Below are positions 1 to 12,461 of a stretch of 64,000 nt of DNA, one piece after another. A program made the position numbers and the translations under genes. The stretch is taken from the NCBI GenBank assembly GCA_036563615.1, contig DATCMB010000019.1, positions 1 through 64,000 of the forward strand, given 5' to 3'. Origin of the DNA: Candidatus Binatia bacterium. Lineage in GTDB: Bacteria; Desulfobacterota; Binatia; UBA12015. Numbering within the stretch: position 1 is the first letter of the stretch; each line of letters opens with the position of its first letter. The notes under the pieces were generated by a model, which worked only from the letters and a program-made list of their open reading frames with translations, made no database searches and was not told the DNA's origin.

Positions 1-1053
<1,053 letters not shown>

Positions 1054-1092
1054 TGAGCAAGCCTCCGTCCGGCGTGCGGTCGTGCCTGGGCG

Positions 1093-3096
<2,004 letters not shown>

Positions 3097-3423
3097 TCAG
3101 GCCCCCCGGCGCCGGCGCCGTCCAGCACGACGGCGGCCCCGGCCGACGACCACGGGCGACCCGTCGCCGTCCCGCTCGCCCGACCAGGGCATGCTGGCGC
3201 GGCGACGCAGCGTCATGGGAGAGATGGGGGAGACGTAGAGGCGACCGGGCGTCACCACCAGCGAGGTGCCGACCCCGTCCCCTACCCAGGTGACGGCGAC
3301 GTGGTCACCCGACCCCAGGATCTTGTCGAGAGCGAGACCGCGCCGCTGCAGGGCCGCCAGATCCACGATGGCGACCACGTCCCGAGCCCGGATCACCACG
3401 TCGTCTCCCAAGTGGACGTACAC
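3097..3423 (-). CDS. remB: RemB/DUF370-family regulator
   Basis: Small protein opening VYVHLGDDVVIRARDVVAI from a GTG start, the signature of the RemA/RemB (DUF370) family, which in Bacillus includes DNA-binding regulators of matrix genes. Its place between recF and gyrB matches remB (yaaB) of Bacillota. The conserved part takes up about residues 1-80. The C-terminus is an unusual basic tail with runs of arginine and glycine, making 108 residues where about 80-90 is usual. The gene ends about 70 bases before the gyrB start and starts about 50 bases after recF, so it is probably in the same transcript. The family call is firm; the role in this organism is inferred. Confidence 0.85.
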   Translation of the reverse strand: MYVHLGDDVVIRARDVVAIVDLAALQRRGLALDKILGSGDHVAVTWVGDGVGTSLVVTPGRLYVSPISPMTLRRRASMPWSGERDGDGSPVVVGRGRRRAGRRRRRGA

Positions 3424-3471
3424 GCCGCACTCGCCTCCGTCGAAGACCTCTTGGAGCCGGCCGGCCGCCCA

Positions 3472-4617
3472 TCAGCGGCCCGGAACAAGTTCCAGCCGAC
3501 CGGCCGAAACCCTCCATGTCCTGCCCGGAGCGCCGGGAGAGGGGCCCGCGCCCTCCAGCAGCGACGCCTCGGTAGCCGTGATGAAGGTCTGCGCCTCGGC
3601 GGGCAGGACGGTCAGGAGCCGACGCCGGCGCAGCTCGTCGAGCTCCGAGGTGACGTCGTCCAGCAGCAACACCGGCGCCTCCCCCAGCCGGGCCCGCATC
3701 CACTCCCACGCCGCCACGAACAGCGCCACCGCCGCCATCCGCTGCTGCCCTCGGGAGCCGTAGTGACGCAGATCGGTCTCGCCCGCGCGCACCACGAGGT
3801 CGTCCCGGTGGGGCCCCGCCAGCGTCACGCCCCGGGCCCGCTCCGCGACCCGTAGCGCCTGGAGCCGTCGCAGCAGCCCCTCCCGGACGGCCTCCGCGTC
3901 GGGTGACCCCGAGGGTCCGATGTCGTAGCGTGCCTGGTAGGCCACCTCCAGGGGGGCACCGTCGCCCGCCATGCGCTGGTAGACGAGGGAGGCGACGGGC
4001 GCCAGATCGCGTAGCAGCCCCAGGCGGCCCACCACCAGCTCCGCCCCGCTCTGCGCAAGCTCCTCGTCCCATATCGCCAGCAGGGCCGCCGACGCCGAGG
4101 CCCCTTTGACGGCCGCGCGCAAGAGCCCGTTTCGCTGGCGCAGCACCTGGACGTAGCGCAACAGGCCCGCCCGGTAGAGGGGATCGGCCTGCGCCAGGAT
4201 CAGATCGATGAAGCGCCGGCGATGGGCCGGGCCGCCCCGTACCACGTCCACCTCGTCGGGCGAGAACCACAGCGCTGCCAGCGTGCCGATCACGTCGGCA
4301 TGGCGCGTGATGGCCTTGCCGTTGATGCGAAAAAGCCGGCCGCCCGGCCGCAAGTCGAGGCGCAGATCGCGCTCGGCTCCCGTGGCGTCCAAGGAGAGCC
4401 GCGCCTCCACCACGGCCTGGGGGTGGCCGAACCGGATCATGGCCCGGGGGTCGCTGGCTCGAGGGGAGCGGGCACCTCCAAGCACCCAGATGGCCTCGAG
4501 GAGGTTGGTCTTGCCCTGCGCGTTGGGGCCGACGACGAGGTTGAGACGGGGGTGCGGCTCGAGCTCCACGGACTCGTAGTTGCGAAACTGCGCCAGCCGC
4601 AGCGAGACGATCCTCAC
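3472..4617 (-). CDS. recF: DNA replication and repair protein RecF
   Basis: SMC-like ATPase that loads RecA at single-strand gaps; 381 residues, usual length. The Walker A is GPNAQGKTN at residues 30-38 and the Walker B is VLLLDDVTSELD near the C-terminus; YGSRGQQRM supplies the ABC-type signature. The opening MRIVSLRLAQFRNYESVEL is characteristic of RecF (GTG start). The start lies three bases beyond the stop of the S4-domain gene, so the two are translationally close. It belongs to the dnaA-dnaN-yaaA-recF-remB-gyrBA series. Confidence 0.96.
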   Translation of the reverse strand: MRIVSLRLAQFRNYESVELEPHPRLNLVVGPNAQGKTNLLEAIWVLGGARSPRASDPRAMIRFGHPQAVVEARLSLDATGAERDLRLDLRPGGRLFRINGKAITRHADVIGTLAALWFSPDEVDVVRGGPAHRRRFIDLILAQADPLYRAGLLRYVQVLRQRNGLLRAAVKGASASAALLAIWDEELAQSGAELVVGRLGLLRDLAPVASLVYQRMAGDGAPLEVAYQARYDIGPSGSPDAEAVREGLLRRLQALRVAERARGVTLAGPHRDDLVVRAGETDLRHYGSRGQQRMAAVALFVAAWEWMRARLGEAPVLLLDDVTSELDELRRRRLLTVLPAEAQTFITATEASLLEGAGPSPGAPGRTWRVSAGRLELVPGR

Positions 4618-4620
4618 GGC

Positions 4621-4848
4621 TCAGCCCAGCCGCGCGATGACGACGAACTGCCCTCGGCCCACCACTTCCACCTCGTCACCCGGGTAGAGCTTTCGCGAGC
4701 GCCGCAACTCCCTCAGGCCGTTGACCTTGACCAGGCCGCGCGCCACCAGCGTCTTGGCCTCTCCGCCCGTGCGAGCGGCCCCGCTCAGCTTGAGGAACTG
4801 CTGCAGCTCGATGGGCTCGACCCGGATGCTGACAGGGACGGCTGCCAC
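4621..4848 (-). CDS. yaaA: S4-domain RNA-binding protein, YaaA/RlbA type
   Basis: 75-residue protein that is almost entirely one S4 RNA-binding domain: QQFLKLSGAARTGGEAKTLV followed by GLVKVNGLRELRRSRKLYPGDEVEV. In Bacillota this gene always sits between dnaN and recF and is linked to ribosome assembly (the family is also called YaaA or RlbA). The start is GTG at 4848, 27 bases after dnaN. The symbol follows the Bacillus gene at this position; it is unrelated to the E. coli YaaA. Confidence 0.9.
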   Translation of the reverse strand: MAAVPVSIRVEPIELQQFLKLSGAARTGGEAKTLVARGLVKVNGLRELRRSRKLYPGDEVEVVGRGQFVVIARLG

Positions 4849-4875
4849 GCGACCTTCGCCTCCCCGGGACGCCGG

Positions 4876-6006
4876 TTAGCCCGTGCGCCACGGCATCACT
4901 ATATAGCGGTATCCAGGATCGCCGGCGATCCGGAAGGTGCCCTGGCGGGCAGGATCGCCCAGCTCCAGCTCTACCTCCTCCTCGTCGAAGGCCTTGAGAA
5001 ACTCTTCCAGGAAGCGGGCCTGGTAGGCGACGGTGAAACCCGGCCCCTCGGCGTACGCCTCGACCCTCTCCTCTCCCTCGCCGGAGTCGGCCACAGCGCT
5101 GCGCAAGAGCACCTGGCCCTCCTCCACGGAGATCTGGACGACCGCGGGCCCACGGCGGCTCAAGAGGGCGACCCGCTGCACCGCATCGAGCAAGGAGGGC
5201 CGCCGGAACCGCACCCGGCTCGGGAGGTCGTCCAGGAAGACCTGCCGGTACGGCGGGAAGTTGCCCTCGATGAGGCGGGTGGTGAGGCGAGCGGTGGTCA
5301 CCTCGAGCTCCGCCAGACGCTCGCCCAGGGAGAGGCTCACCGCGATGTCGGGATCCACCGAGGCGCACATCCGCCGCATCTCCTCCAGCGCACGGGCCGG
5401 CAAGATGGCACGAGGGGAGAAGAGCCCCGCGTTGCCGAAGGGCGTGAGCCCGGCGATGGGGATCTCGCGGTAGGCGAGCCGTGAGCTGTCGGTGGCCACC
5501 AGCCGCAGGAGCCCCTCTTCGCTCTCGAGCAAGACGCCACTCAGCACGGGGCGCTGGTCCGAGACCGCGCTGGCGAAGCGACACTGCGTGATGGCACGTG
5601 CCAGGTCGCCTGCCGGCAGTTGCACCCGCCAACCATCGGCCAGCTGCGGTAGCTCCGGAAACTCGTCGGCCGCCATCGAGACCAGGGAGAATCGCGAGCC
5701 CCCGGCTCTCACCTCGAACACCTGGCCGTCGGCGCCCGACCGCAGGCCCACGTCCTGCCCCTGCAGCCGCCGCACCAGGGCCGAGAAGAGCCGGGCATCC
5801 ACGACCCTCTCCCCCGGCTCCTCGACGAGGGCCTCCACGCCTGCCGAGACGGACATCTCCAGGTCGGTGGCGGCCAGCTCCAGGCGCCCGCCGGCGGCGT
5901 GGAGCCGGACGCCCCCCAGCACGGGCAGGTTCTCGCCGGTGGCGGCTGCCCGCTCGGCCAGGGCCAGGGCCGTGGCGAGGCGCTCACGAGCACATGTGAC
6001 GATCAT
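4876..6006 (-). CDS. dnaN: DNA polymerase III beta subunit (sliding clamp)
   Basis: Processivity clamp, 376 residues, built of three similar domains. The opening MIVTCARERLATALALAERA, the mid-protein ATDSSRLAYREI and the C-terminal YRYIVMPWRTG (canonical ending xxMPM/PW) identify it. It lies downstream of dnaA, separated by a 321-base spacer with DnaA-box-like 9-mers, and upstream of the S4 gene. Codon preference matches the gyrase genes, not the genes beyond 7.1 kb. Confidence 0.97.
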   Translation of the reverse strand: MIVTCARERLATALALAERAAATGENLPVLGGVRLHAAGGRLELAATDLEMSVSAGVEALVEEPGERVVDARLFSALVRRLQGQDVGLRSGADGQVFEVRAGGSRFSLVSMAADEFPELPQLADGWRVQLPAGDLARAITQCRFASAVSDQRPVLSGVLLESEEGLLRLVATDSSRLAYREIPIAGLTPFGNAGLFSPRAILPARALEEMRRMCASVDPDIAVSLSLGERLAELEVTTARLTTRLIEGNFPPYRQVFLDDLPSRVRFRRPSLLDAVQRVALLSRRGPAVVQISVEEGQVLLRSAVADSGEGEERVEAYAEGPGFTVAYQARFLEEFLKAFDEEEVELELGDPARQGTFRIAGDPGYRYIVMPWRTG

Positions 6007-6327
6007 GGGCGGGATGGCTCCTCTCCGGTCGATCTGCTGAAGACGACGATCTGGTCCAACCTATCGGACCAAGGACCCCATGGCCAAGACAGTAGAGGTC
6101 CCAGTAAGGCCTGTGCAAAGAGTGGACAACGGCGGGCGTCCCGGTGCGACGCTCCTCGGCGGGGTCGGGAGCTGTGGAAGGACCGCTCGGCGCCAGGTGG
6201 AGAGGGTGGGGACGGCGCGGCGGCGCGTCTCGAGACCGTCCGTGGCTGTGGGCAACGGGGGCGATCTGTCCACAGGATTTCGATGGTCGGTCACATCCTA
6301 TCCACGCGATTCGCACCACGGTCTCGA
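6007..6327 (-). promoter_or_regulatory. dnaA-dnaN spacer with DnaA-box-like sites
   Basis: 321 bases with no gene. I see 9-mers close to the DnaA box TTATCCACA: CTGTCCACA at 6266-6274, CTATCCACG at 6298-6306, and AGTGGACAA at 6121-6129, whose complement is TTGTCCACT. In Bacillota the origin is bipartite, with box clusters on both sides of dnaA, so this could be the downstream half. A short inverted repeat (TGGTCC...GGACCA) lies near 6052-6073, close to the dnaN start. Each box has one or two mismatches, so this is moderate evidence. Confidence 0.5.
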
Positions 6328-7668
6328 TCAAGGGCGCGTGAGCCGCTGACGCAGGTGGCGCAGCAGATCGGCGATGGCTGGGTCGCGGCGGGCCAGGCTC
6401 TGCACCTTGTCCACCGCGTGCAGCACCGTCGAGTGGTCGCGCCCGCCGAACTGCTCGCCGATGTGCGGGAGCGAGGCCTGGGTCAGTTCCCGGCAGAGGA
6501 ACATGGCGATCTGCCGAGCCAGGGCCAGCTCCCGGGCCCGGCTCTTGCCCTTGAGCTGGGCGGGGGTGAGGCCGAAGTGCTCGCTGACGACGCTCTGGAT
6601 GCGGTCGATGGTGACCGCACGGTGCTGCGACTCGGCCAGGTCCCGCAGTGCCTCGATGGCCAGGTCGAGGGTCGGAGGCGTGCCCGCGAGCCTCGAGGCC
6701 GTGGCCACCTTGCGCAGGGCCCCCTCGAGCACCCGGATGTTGGAGCGGATCACCTCGGCGACGTAGCGCAGCACGTCGTCGGGCATCTCGAGCCCGTCCG
6801 CCTCGCAGCGCTTGCGCAGGATGGCCAGGCGCGTCTCGAAGTCGGGCGGCTGGATGTCGGCCAGCAGGCCCCAGGCGAAGCGCGAGCGCAGGCGCTCCTC
6901 CAGCTTGGGGATCTCCGACGGGGGCCGGTCGCTGGAGAGGACGATCTGGCGACCCGCCTCGTAAAGCGTGTTGAAGGTGTGGAAGAACTCCTCCTGCGTG
7001 CGCTCGCGACCGGCGAGGAACTGCACGTCGTCGACGATCAGCACGTCGACCTTGCGGAAGCGCTTCTTGAACTCGTCCATGCGATGATGCCGCAGAGCGG
7101 CGATCATCTCGTTGACGAACGCTTCGCTCGAGAGATAGACCACCTTCGCCGCGGGATCCTTGTCGAGCACGAAGTGGCCGATCGCGTTGACGAGGTGTGT
7201 CTTGCCGACGCCGGTCGCGCCGTAGATGAAGACCGGGTTGTAGACCTCGCCTGGGTTGTTCGCGATCGCACGCGCCGCCGCGTAGGCGAGCTGATTGCTC
7301 GGGCCGACGACGAAGTTCTCGAACGTGTAGCGGGGGACGAGGTTCGCGATGCGCGCGGCGTTGGTCGGCCGCTCGCGTCGCTTCGTCGGCTTGCGCGGCT
7401 CGCCGTCGCTCGCGAAGAGCTCGCCCTGCGCGCCGCCGTTGATCTTGAAGACGACCTCCGGGTTCGGGTTCGTCTCGTCGGCGAGCGCCGCCCGCAAGGC
7501 ATCGAGATAGCGCTGTTCTACCCAGTCACGAAAAAATTTACTTGGTACCTCGAACGACGCGCGCCCATCCTCCAGCACGGTCATGCGCAAGGGCTTGATC
7601 CAGGTCGCGAAGTTCCCCTCCCCCAGCGACTCGCGAAGCGTTTCCTGCGCGTGCTGCCAACTCCTCAT
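6328..7668 (-). CDS. dnaA: Chromosomal replication initiator DnaA (hybrid sequence)
   Basis: Initiator ATPase of 446 residues with all four domains: N-terminal DnaB-interaction region, AAA+ core with Walker A YGATGVGKTHL, Walker B VLIVDDVQFLAG, and the C-terminal DNA-binding helix-turn-helix GGRDHSTVLHAVDK. The frame is intact. However, residues 1 to about 205 use GCG/ACG codons like the genes to the right, while about residue 235 onward uses GCC/ACC/CGG like the gyrase cluster, and the C-terminal region (IQSVVSEHFGLTPAQLKGK) reads as Bacillota-type. The switch lies at about 6930-7060. The protein is functional-looking, but the gene is probably a junction of two genomes. Confidence 0.93.
   Translation of the reverse strand: MRSWQHAQETLRESLGEGNFATWIKPLRMTVLEDGRASFEVPSKFFRDWVEQRYLDALRAALADETNPNPEVVFKINGGAQGELFASDGEPRKPTKRRERPTNAARIANLVPRYTFENFVVGPSNQLAYAAARAIANNPGEVYNPVFIYGATGVGKTHLVNAIGHFVLDKDPAAKVVYLSSEAFVNEMIAALRHHRMDEFKKRFRKVDVLIVDDVQFLAGRERTQEEFFHTFNTLYEAGRQIVLSSDRPPSEIPKLEERLRSRFAWGLLADIQPPDFETRLAILRKRCEADGLEMPDDVLRYVAEVIRSNIRVLEGALRKVATASRLAGTPPTLDLAIEALRDLAESQHRAVTIDRIQSVVSEHFGLTPAQLKGKSRARELALARQIAMFLCRELTQASLPHIGEQFGGRDHSTVLHAVDKVQSLARRDPAIADLLRHLRQRLTRP
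6930..7060. other. Composition breakpoint inside dnaA
   Basis: Left of about 6930 the dnaA coding strand uses Ala GCC, Thr ACC, Pro CCC and Arg CGG. Right of about 7060 it uses mostly Ala GCG, Thr ACG and Pro CCG, and the same split separates all other genes on the two sides. The interval encodes the conserved Walker B and sensor I segment (DDVQFLAGRERTQEEFFHTF), where unrelated dnaA genes share long nucleotide identity. That is where an assembler or a recombination event would cross over. Confidence 0.7.
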
Positions 7669-8077
7669 GCTGCTCGTCCTCCCGTGGCCCAGGCTTGTGC
7701 ACAGATCTATTCACAGGTGTGGACAACACGAACTTCTCCTGGTTTTTCCGACGGTTACGCCGTCCCCCGAGAGGGCGTCTTCACATCGCGCAGAGCTTCT
7801 CCCACCACGCCCGGTCGAGGTTCGAGGAGCGAGGCCAGAGGTCGATGCCGCCACTTGTAGAGTCGGAGAACCGAGAGAAGTTTTCGCACCCCCGCCGGTG
7901 CGAAGGGCGCGGTTCTAACTACGGCACGGTGTGGTTGGCAAGAAAAAAACCTGGCGGTCTTCCGATCAAAGCGATTTATCGCGGAAAAATTGTTGGCAGG
8001 TGAATTGCCTTGACGCTCGCAGAGACCGCTGGTAGCCGGACCGTCGTCGATTTCTTTTTTCCCATCGCGATTTGCAA
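7669..8077. other. Candidate replication origin (oriC) upstream of dnaA
   Basis: 409 bases without a gene between divergent dnaA and hemL. Three DnaA-box-like 9-mers are packed in 32 bases just upstream of dnaA: TTGTGCACA (7695-7703), CTATTCACA (7707-7715) and TGTGGACAA (7718-7726, complement TTGTCCACA). Farther away, 7941-8000 is markedly AT-rich for this genome, with runs such as AAGAAAAAAA, GATTTATC and GGAAAAATTG, and could serve as a DNA-unwinding element. Base composition and the linked hemL side assign it to the right-hand genome. The layout is right for an origin, but the boxes are imperfect. Confidence 0.55.
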
Positions 8078-9339
<1,262 letters not shown>

Positions 9340-9343
<4 letters not shown>

Positions 9344-9594
9344 AGCCGGCCGAGCCGCCGGGCAACGACAAGCGCCGCCGTCAGCTGGCGGTCCAGATGA
9401 CCGCGCTCGGCCTCGAGTTCTCGGGGGCCGTGATCGGTGGACTGGCGGTCGGCTACTACCTCGACGAATGGCTCGGCACCGAGCCGTGGTTCATGCTGCT
9501 CGGCACCTTCGGTGGACTCGCGACCGCCGTGGTGCGTCTCGTGACGCTCACCAAGCGCTTCCAGCAGATCCGCGATGAGCAGCAGCAGCGCTGA
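9340..9594 (+). CDS. atpZ: AtpZ/AtpI-type small membrane protein of the F0 operon
   Basis: 84-residue protein with two hydrophobic segments around ALGLEFSGAVIGGLAVGYYLDEWLG and WFMLLGTFGGLATAVVRL. The glycine-rich first segment followed by LDEWLGT and a second helix is the AtpZ/AtpI pattern, associated with Mg2+ uptake and c-ring assembly. The GTG start overlaps the hemL stop by four bases, and its end overlaps the next gene by 20 bases. The family name is inferred from pattern and location. Confidence 0.8.
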
Positions 9595-9958
9595 AGGGAC
9601 GAGTCCGCGGCTGCGCGCCGGCCGGATCGCGCTCTGGCAGGCCGGCGCGACCGTGCTCCTGGTGGTCGCGTCGCTGGCGAGCGGGCGCGGCTCGCCCGTG
9701 AGCATCGTGTTCGGCGCGGCCCTGCTCTACGCGAGCCTGCGCCTGCAGCAGCTCGCCGTCGGCTTCGCGCTGCGCGCCCGGCCGCGCCCCGAGCTCGCCG
9801 TCGGCCTGTTCCTGCTCAAGCTCTCGCTGCTGATCGCGCTGGTCATGGTGGGGCTGCGGACGACCATGGTGGCGCCGATGTCGTTTGCTGCCGGCGCGTC
9901 GACGCTCCTGCTCGCGATCGTGCTCGACGCGTGCTATCCGCCCCGGCCGGGCAGTTGA
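9575..9958 (+). CDS. atpI: ATP synthase subunit I-like membrane protein
   Basis: 127 residues with four hydrophobic stretches (WQAGATVLLVVASLASG, PVSIVFGAALLYASL, ELAVGLFLLKLSLLIALVMVG, FAAGASTLLLAIVLDA). Size, topology and location directly before atpB match the ATP synthase I family. Its ATG lies inside the end of atpZ (20-base overlap), indicating translational coupling. Sequence conservation in this family is weak, so the call depends largely on context. Confidence 0.72.
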   Translation: MSSSSAEGTSPRLRAGRIALWQAGATVLLVVASLASGRGSPVSIVFGAALLYASLRLQQLAVGFALRARPRPELAVGLFLLKLSLLIALVMVGLRTTMVAPMSFAAGASTLLLAIVLDACYPPRPGS

Positions 9959-9988
9959 CGAACGCCCGACGGCAGGAAGGCCCGCATC

Positions 9989-10708
9989 ATGGAACATCCG
10001 GTCACGTGGACAGGTCTCATCGGAATCCCGCACGGGGACTGGGAGTACTTCGCGATCGCGCTGCTCGTGATGGGCATCCTGCTCGTCCTCGCGCTGCGCG
10101 CGCGCGCAGCGCTCCAGCAGGACTCGGCCGTCGTTCCGGACGACACGCTCACCGCGCGGAACGTCTTCGAGCTGCTGGTCGAGGCGATCAACAACCTCTC
10201 CGAGAGCGTGATCGGGCACGACGCGCAGCGCTACGTGCCGATCCTCTCGACGTTCTTCATCTTCATCCTGTTCTCGAACTTCATGGGGCTTCTGCCGGGC
10301 TTCACGCCGCCGACGAGCGACTTCGACATCACGCTCGCGCTCGGCGTCGTGTCGCTGCTGGCGTTCAACTACTACGGCTTGAAGGCGCAGGGGCTGGGCT
10401 ACCTGAAGCACTTCGTCGGGCCGATCGTGGCGCTCGCGCCGCTGATGATCATCCTCGAGGTGATCAGCGTGCTGCTCGTCCGACCGGCTTCGCTCGGCCT
10501 GCGTCTGTTCGGCAACATGTTCGGTGACCACCTGGTGCTCGAGATCTTCACGAGCCTGACCAAGGTCGGCGTGCCGGTCGCGTTCTACCTGCTCGGTACG
10601 CTGGTCTCGATCATCCAGGCGTTCGTCTTCACTCTGCTCAGCATGATCTACATCGGTCTCGCCGTCGCGCATCACGACGGCGACCACGCCGAGCACGCCC
10701 ATCACTGA
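9989..10708 (+). CDS. atpB: F0 ATP synthase subunit a
   Basis: Proton-channel subunit, 239 residues. The essential arginine lies in the conserved helix SLGLRLFGNMFGDHL, and the following helices (GVPVAFYLLGTLVSIIQAFVF) are characteristic. The N-terminus MEHPVTWTGL and the histidine-rich end HHDGDHAEHAHH flank the membrane domain. It is preceded by atpZ-atpI and followed by atpE. The remaining F0F1 genes (b, delta, alpha, gamma, beta, epsilon) are not in this window. Confidence 0.95.
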   Translation: MEHPVTWTGLIGIPHGDWEYFAIALLVMGILLVLALRARAALQQDSAVVPDDTLTARNVFELLVEAINNLSESVIGHDAQRYVPILSTFFIFILFSNFMGLLPGFTPPTSDFDITLALGVVSLLAFNYYGLKAQGLGYLKHFVGPIVALAPLMIILEVISVLLVRPASLGLRLFGNMFGDHLVLEIFTSLTKVGVPVAFYLLGTLVSIIQAFVFTLLSMIYIGLAVAHHDGDHAEHAHH

Positions 10709-10810
10709 GCGTGCAACCTGACGCAGGTCCCACCTCGGGCGAGGAGTGGCGAGGATGAGGATAGAGGAGTGCCCACACGGGGCGGACCGGGCGGGAAAGG
10801 AGGAGAAGCC

Positions 10811-11143
10811 ATGACCAGAGGCATGCAGATCGTGCGGATCGCATTCTTCACGCTGCTCTTCGCGGCGCTCGGGCACGGGGTCGCCCTTGCCCAGGAAGCC
10901 GGAGCGGCGGCCGCCGGCAGCGCGTCGTACATCGCGCTCGCGGCCGGTATCGCGATTGCCGGCGCTGCGATCGGTGCCGCGCTCGGCCAGGGCCGCGCCG
11001 TCGCTGCAGCGATGGAGTCGATCGGCCGCAACCCGAACGCGGCGGATCGCATCCAGACGCCGATGATTCTCGGTCTCGCCTTCATCGAGGCTCTGGCGAT
11101 CTACGCGCTCGTGATCGCCTTCCTGCTGCAAGGCAAGATCTGA
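10811..11143 (+). CDS. atpE: F0 ATP synthase subunit c
   Basis: Ring-forming c subunit of 110 residues; the mature hairpin is residues 36-108. Helix 1 is glycine-rich ([18 protein letters not shown]), the polar loop is IGRNPNA, and helix 2 carries the ion-binding Glu93 in [11 protein letters not shown]. The surroundings of Glu93 lack the Ser/Thr-Tyr set of sodium-binding rings, suggesting proton use. The first 28 residues resemble a signal peptide ending in ALAQ, as in several deltaproteobacterial AtpE proteins. A very strong ribosome site (AAAGGAGGAG) precedes the ATG at 10811; an upstream in-frame start at 10769 is less likely. A long terminator hairpin follows. Confidence 0.95.
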   Translation: MTRGMQIVRIAFFTLLFAALGHGVALAQEAGAAAAGSASYIALAAGIAIAGAAIGAALGQGRAVAAAMESIGRNPNAADRIQTPMILGLAFIEALAIYALVIAFLLQGKI

Positions 11144-11156
11144 CTTTCGCTGGCTC

Positions 11157-11195
11157 CGCGGCGTCCGGTCGGCCACGTGCCGATCGGACGCCGCG
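11157..11195 (+). terminator. Long hairpin terminator after atpE
   Basis: A 17-bp stem (11157-11173 with 11179-11195) containing one G-U pair and a five-base loop, beginning 13 bases after the atpE stop. The tail CGTTCG is not U-rich, so it may act as a stabilising 3' hairpin as well as a terminator. It separates the ATP synthase genes from parB. Confidence 0.7.
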
Positions 11196-11343
11196 TTCGA
11201 GCCGCAACCCGGGCCCGCCGAGCCATCGGCTGGGCCCGAAATCGTTGACACGCTGGTCGTGCCCCGGATACCGTCGTCTCCGCATGGCTGGCGGTCCCTG
11301 ATCGACGGCAGCCCGGGGCGGCTCGGGTGAAGGGGGTGGCGTT

Positions 11344-12411
11344 GTGGGCGACGAGTCGTGGTCGGAACGGCAGCAGGCAGCCGGCGCCGAGACCGAAGGC
11401 GCCGCAGCAACGCCGGCGCGTGGTGAAGGAGACGCTGCGCGCCCGGCAGAAGTCCTAGGTCGCACCGCACCGCACTTCGCGGTCGCGGGTCAGGTGATCG
11501 GACGACGGCGCACGGTGTTCGCGGCCGTGCCGGTCGCGGCGATCAAGCCGAATCCGCTACAGCCTCGTCAGCACTTCGACGACGCGAGCATCGACGAGCT
11601 CGCGCAGTCGATCCGCGCACGCGGGCTCTTGCAGCCGATCATCGTGCGGCGCGACGCGGACGGCGGCTACACGCTGGTCGCGGGCGAGCGTCGCCTGCGA
11701 GCGGCGGAGCGTGCGGGCGTCGGTCTCGTGCCCGCGATCCTCAGCGACGACGATCTGCTCGAGGTCGCGCTCGAGGAGAACGTCCAGCGCGAGGATCTCT
11801 CTCCGCTCGAGGAGGCGGAAGCGCTCGCGGCGCTCGCCGCCGAGCGTGGTCTCACCCACGCCGACCTCGCGGAGAAGATCCACAAGAGCCGTCCCTACGT
11901 CTCGAACACGCTCACGCTCACCCGGCTCCCACCCGACATCAAGCAGGAGTACTTCGCGGACGGCGCCGTGGTGTCGCGCGAGATCCTGATCAGCATCGCG
12001 CGCCAGGAAGATCCCGAGAAGATGCGCGCGCTGTGGCGCCGGGTGCGGATGGAGGCGCTCTCGGTGCGCACCTTCCGCGAGCGCGAGAAGGAGGCGAAGA
12101 AGCCGTCGCCGACGGCCGAGGTGCTGCGGGCAGCGCGCAAGCTGAACCGCATCCTGCAGTCCCTGCCCGACCCGCTCGCGCTGCCCGAGCAGGAAGCACG
12201 CACCCTGCAGCGCGCCCTGCGGCGGACGTCGCGGAACGTCGCCCGGGTGCTCGCGGCTCTCTCGGGCGACGCGAGCGCCGGCGCGAGCGCCGCGGAGGAC
12301 CGCAGCGCGCAGCCGACGCCGCTGCGCCGGGTCGCCGCCGCGGGCGAAGCGCCGTCCATTGGACGGGTCGCGTTCGCTTCCCACCCGGGGCGCTTTAGGG
12401 GATCCTTCTAG
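11344..12411 (+). CDS. parB: ParB-family chromosome partition protein
   Basis: 355-residue CTP-dependent DNA clamp of the ParB/Spo0J family. The N-terminal nuclease-like fold has VAAIKPNPLQPRQHFDDASI, the nucleotide-binding GERRLRAAERAG and the ENVQREDLSPLEEA motif. A helix-turn-helix follows (THADLAEKIHKSRPYVSNTL). The region after about residue 230 is Arg/Ala-rich, and the usual dimerisation domain is not obvious. The start is GTG at 11344. No parA is adjacent, which is unusual, since parA normally precedes parB. Noc is excluded mainly by the taxonomic context. Confidence 0.9.
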   Translation: MGDESWSERQQAAGAETEGAAATPARGEGDAARPAEVLGRTAPHFAVAGQVIGRRRTVFAAVPVAAIKPNPLQPRQHFDDASIDELAQSIRARGLLQPIIVRRDADGGYTLVAGERRLRAAERAGVGLVPAILSDDDLLEVALEENVQREDLSPLEEAEALAALAAERGLTHADLAEKIHKSRPYVSNTLTLTRLPPDIKQEYFADGAVVSREILISIARQEDPEKMRALWRRVRMEALSVRTFREREKEAKKPSPTAEVLRAARKLNRILQSLPDPLALPEQEARTLQRALRRTSRNVARVLAALSGDASAGASAAEDRSAQPTPLRRVAAAGEAPSIGRVAFASHPGRFRGSF

Positions 12412-12461
12412 CTGCCGAAAACCGGTATGCGCGGGAAGGCGCGAGGCGCGGGAGGCAAAGG

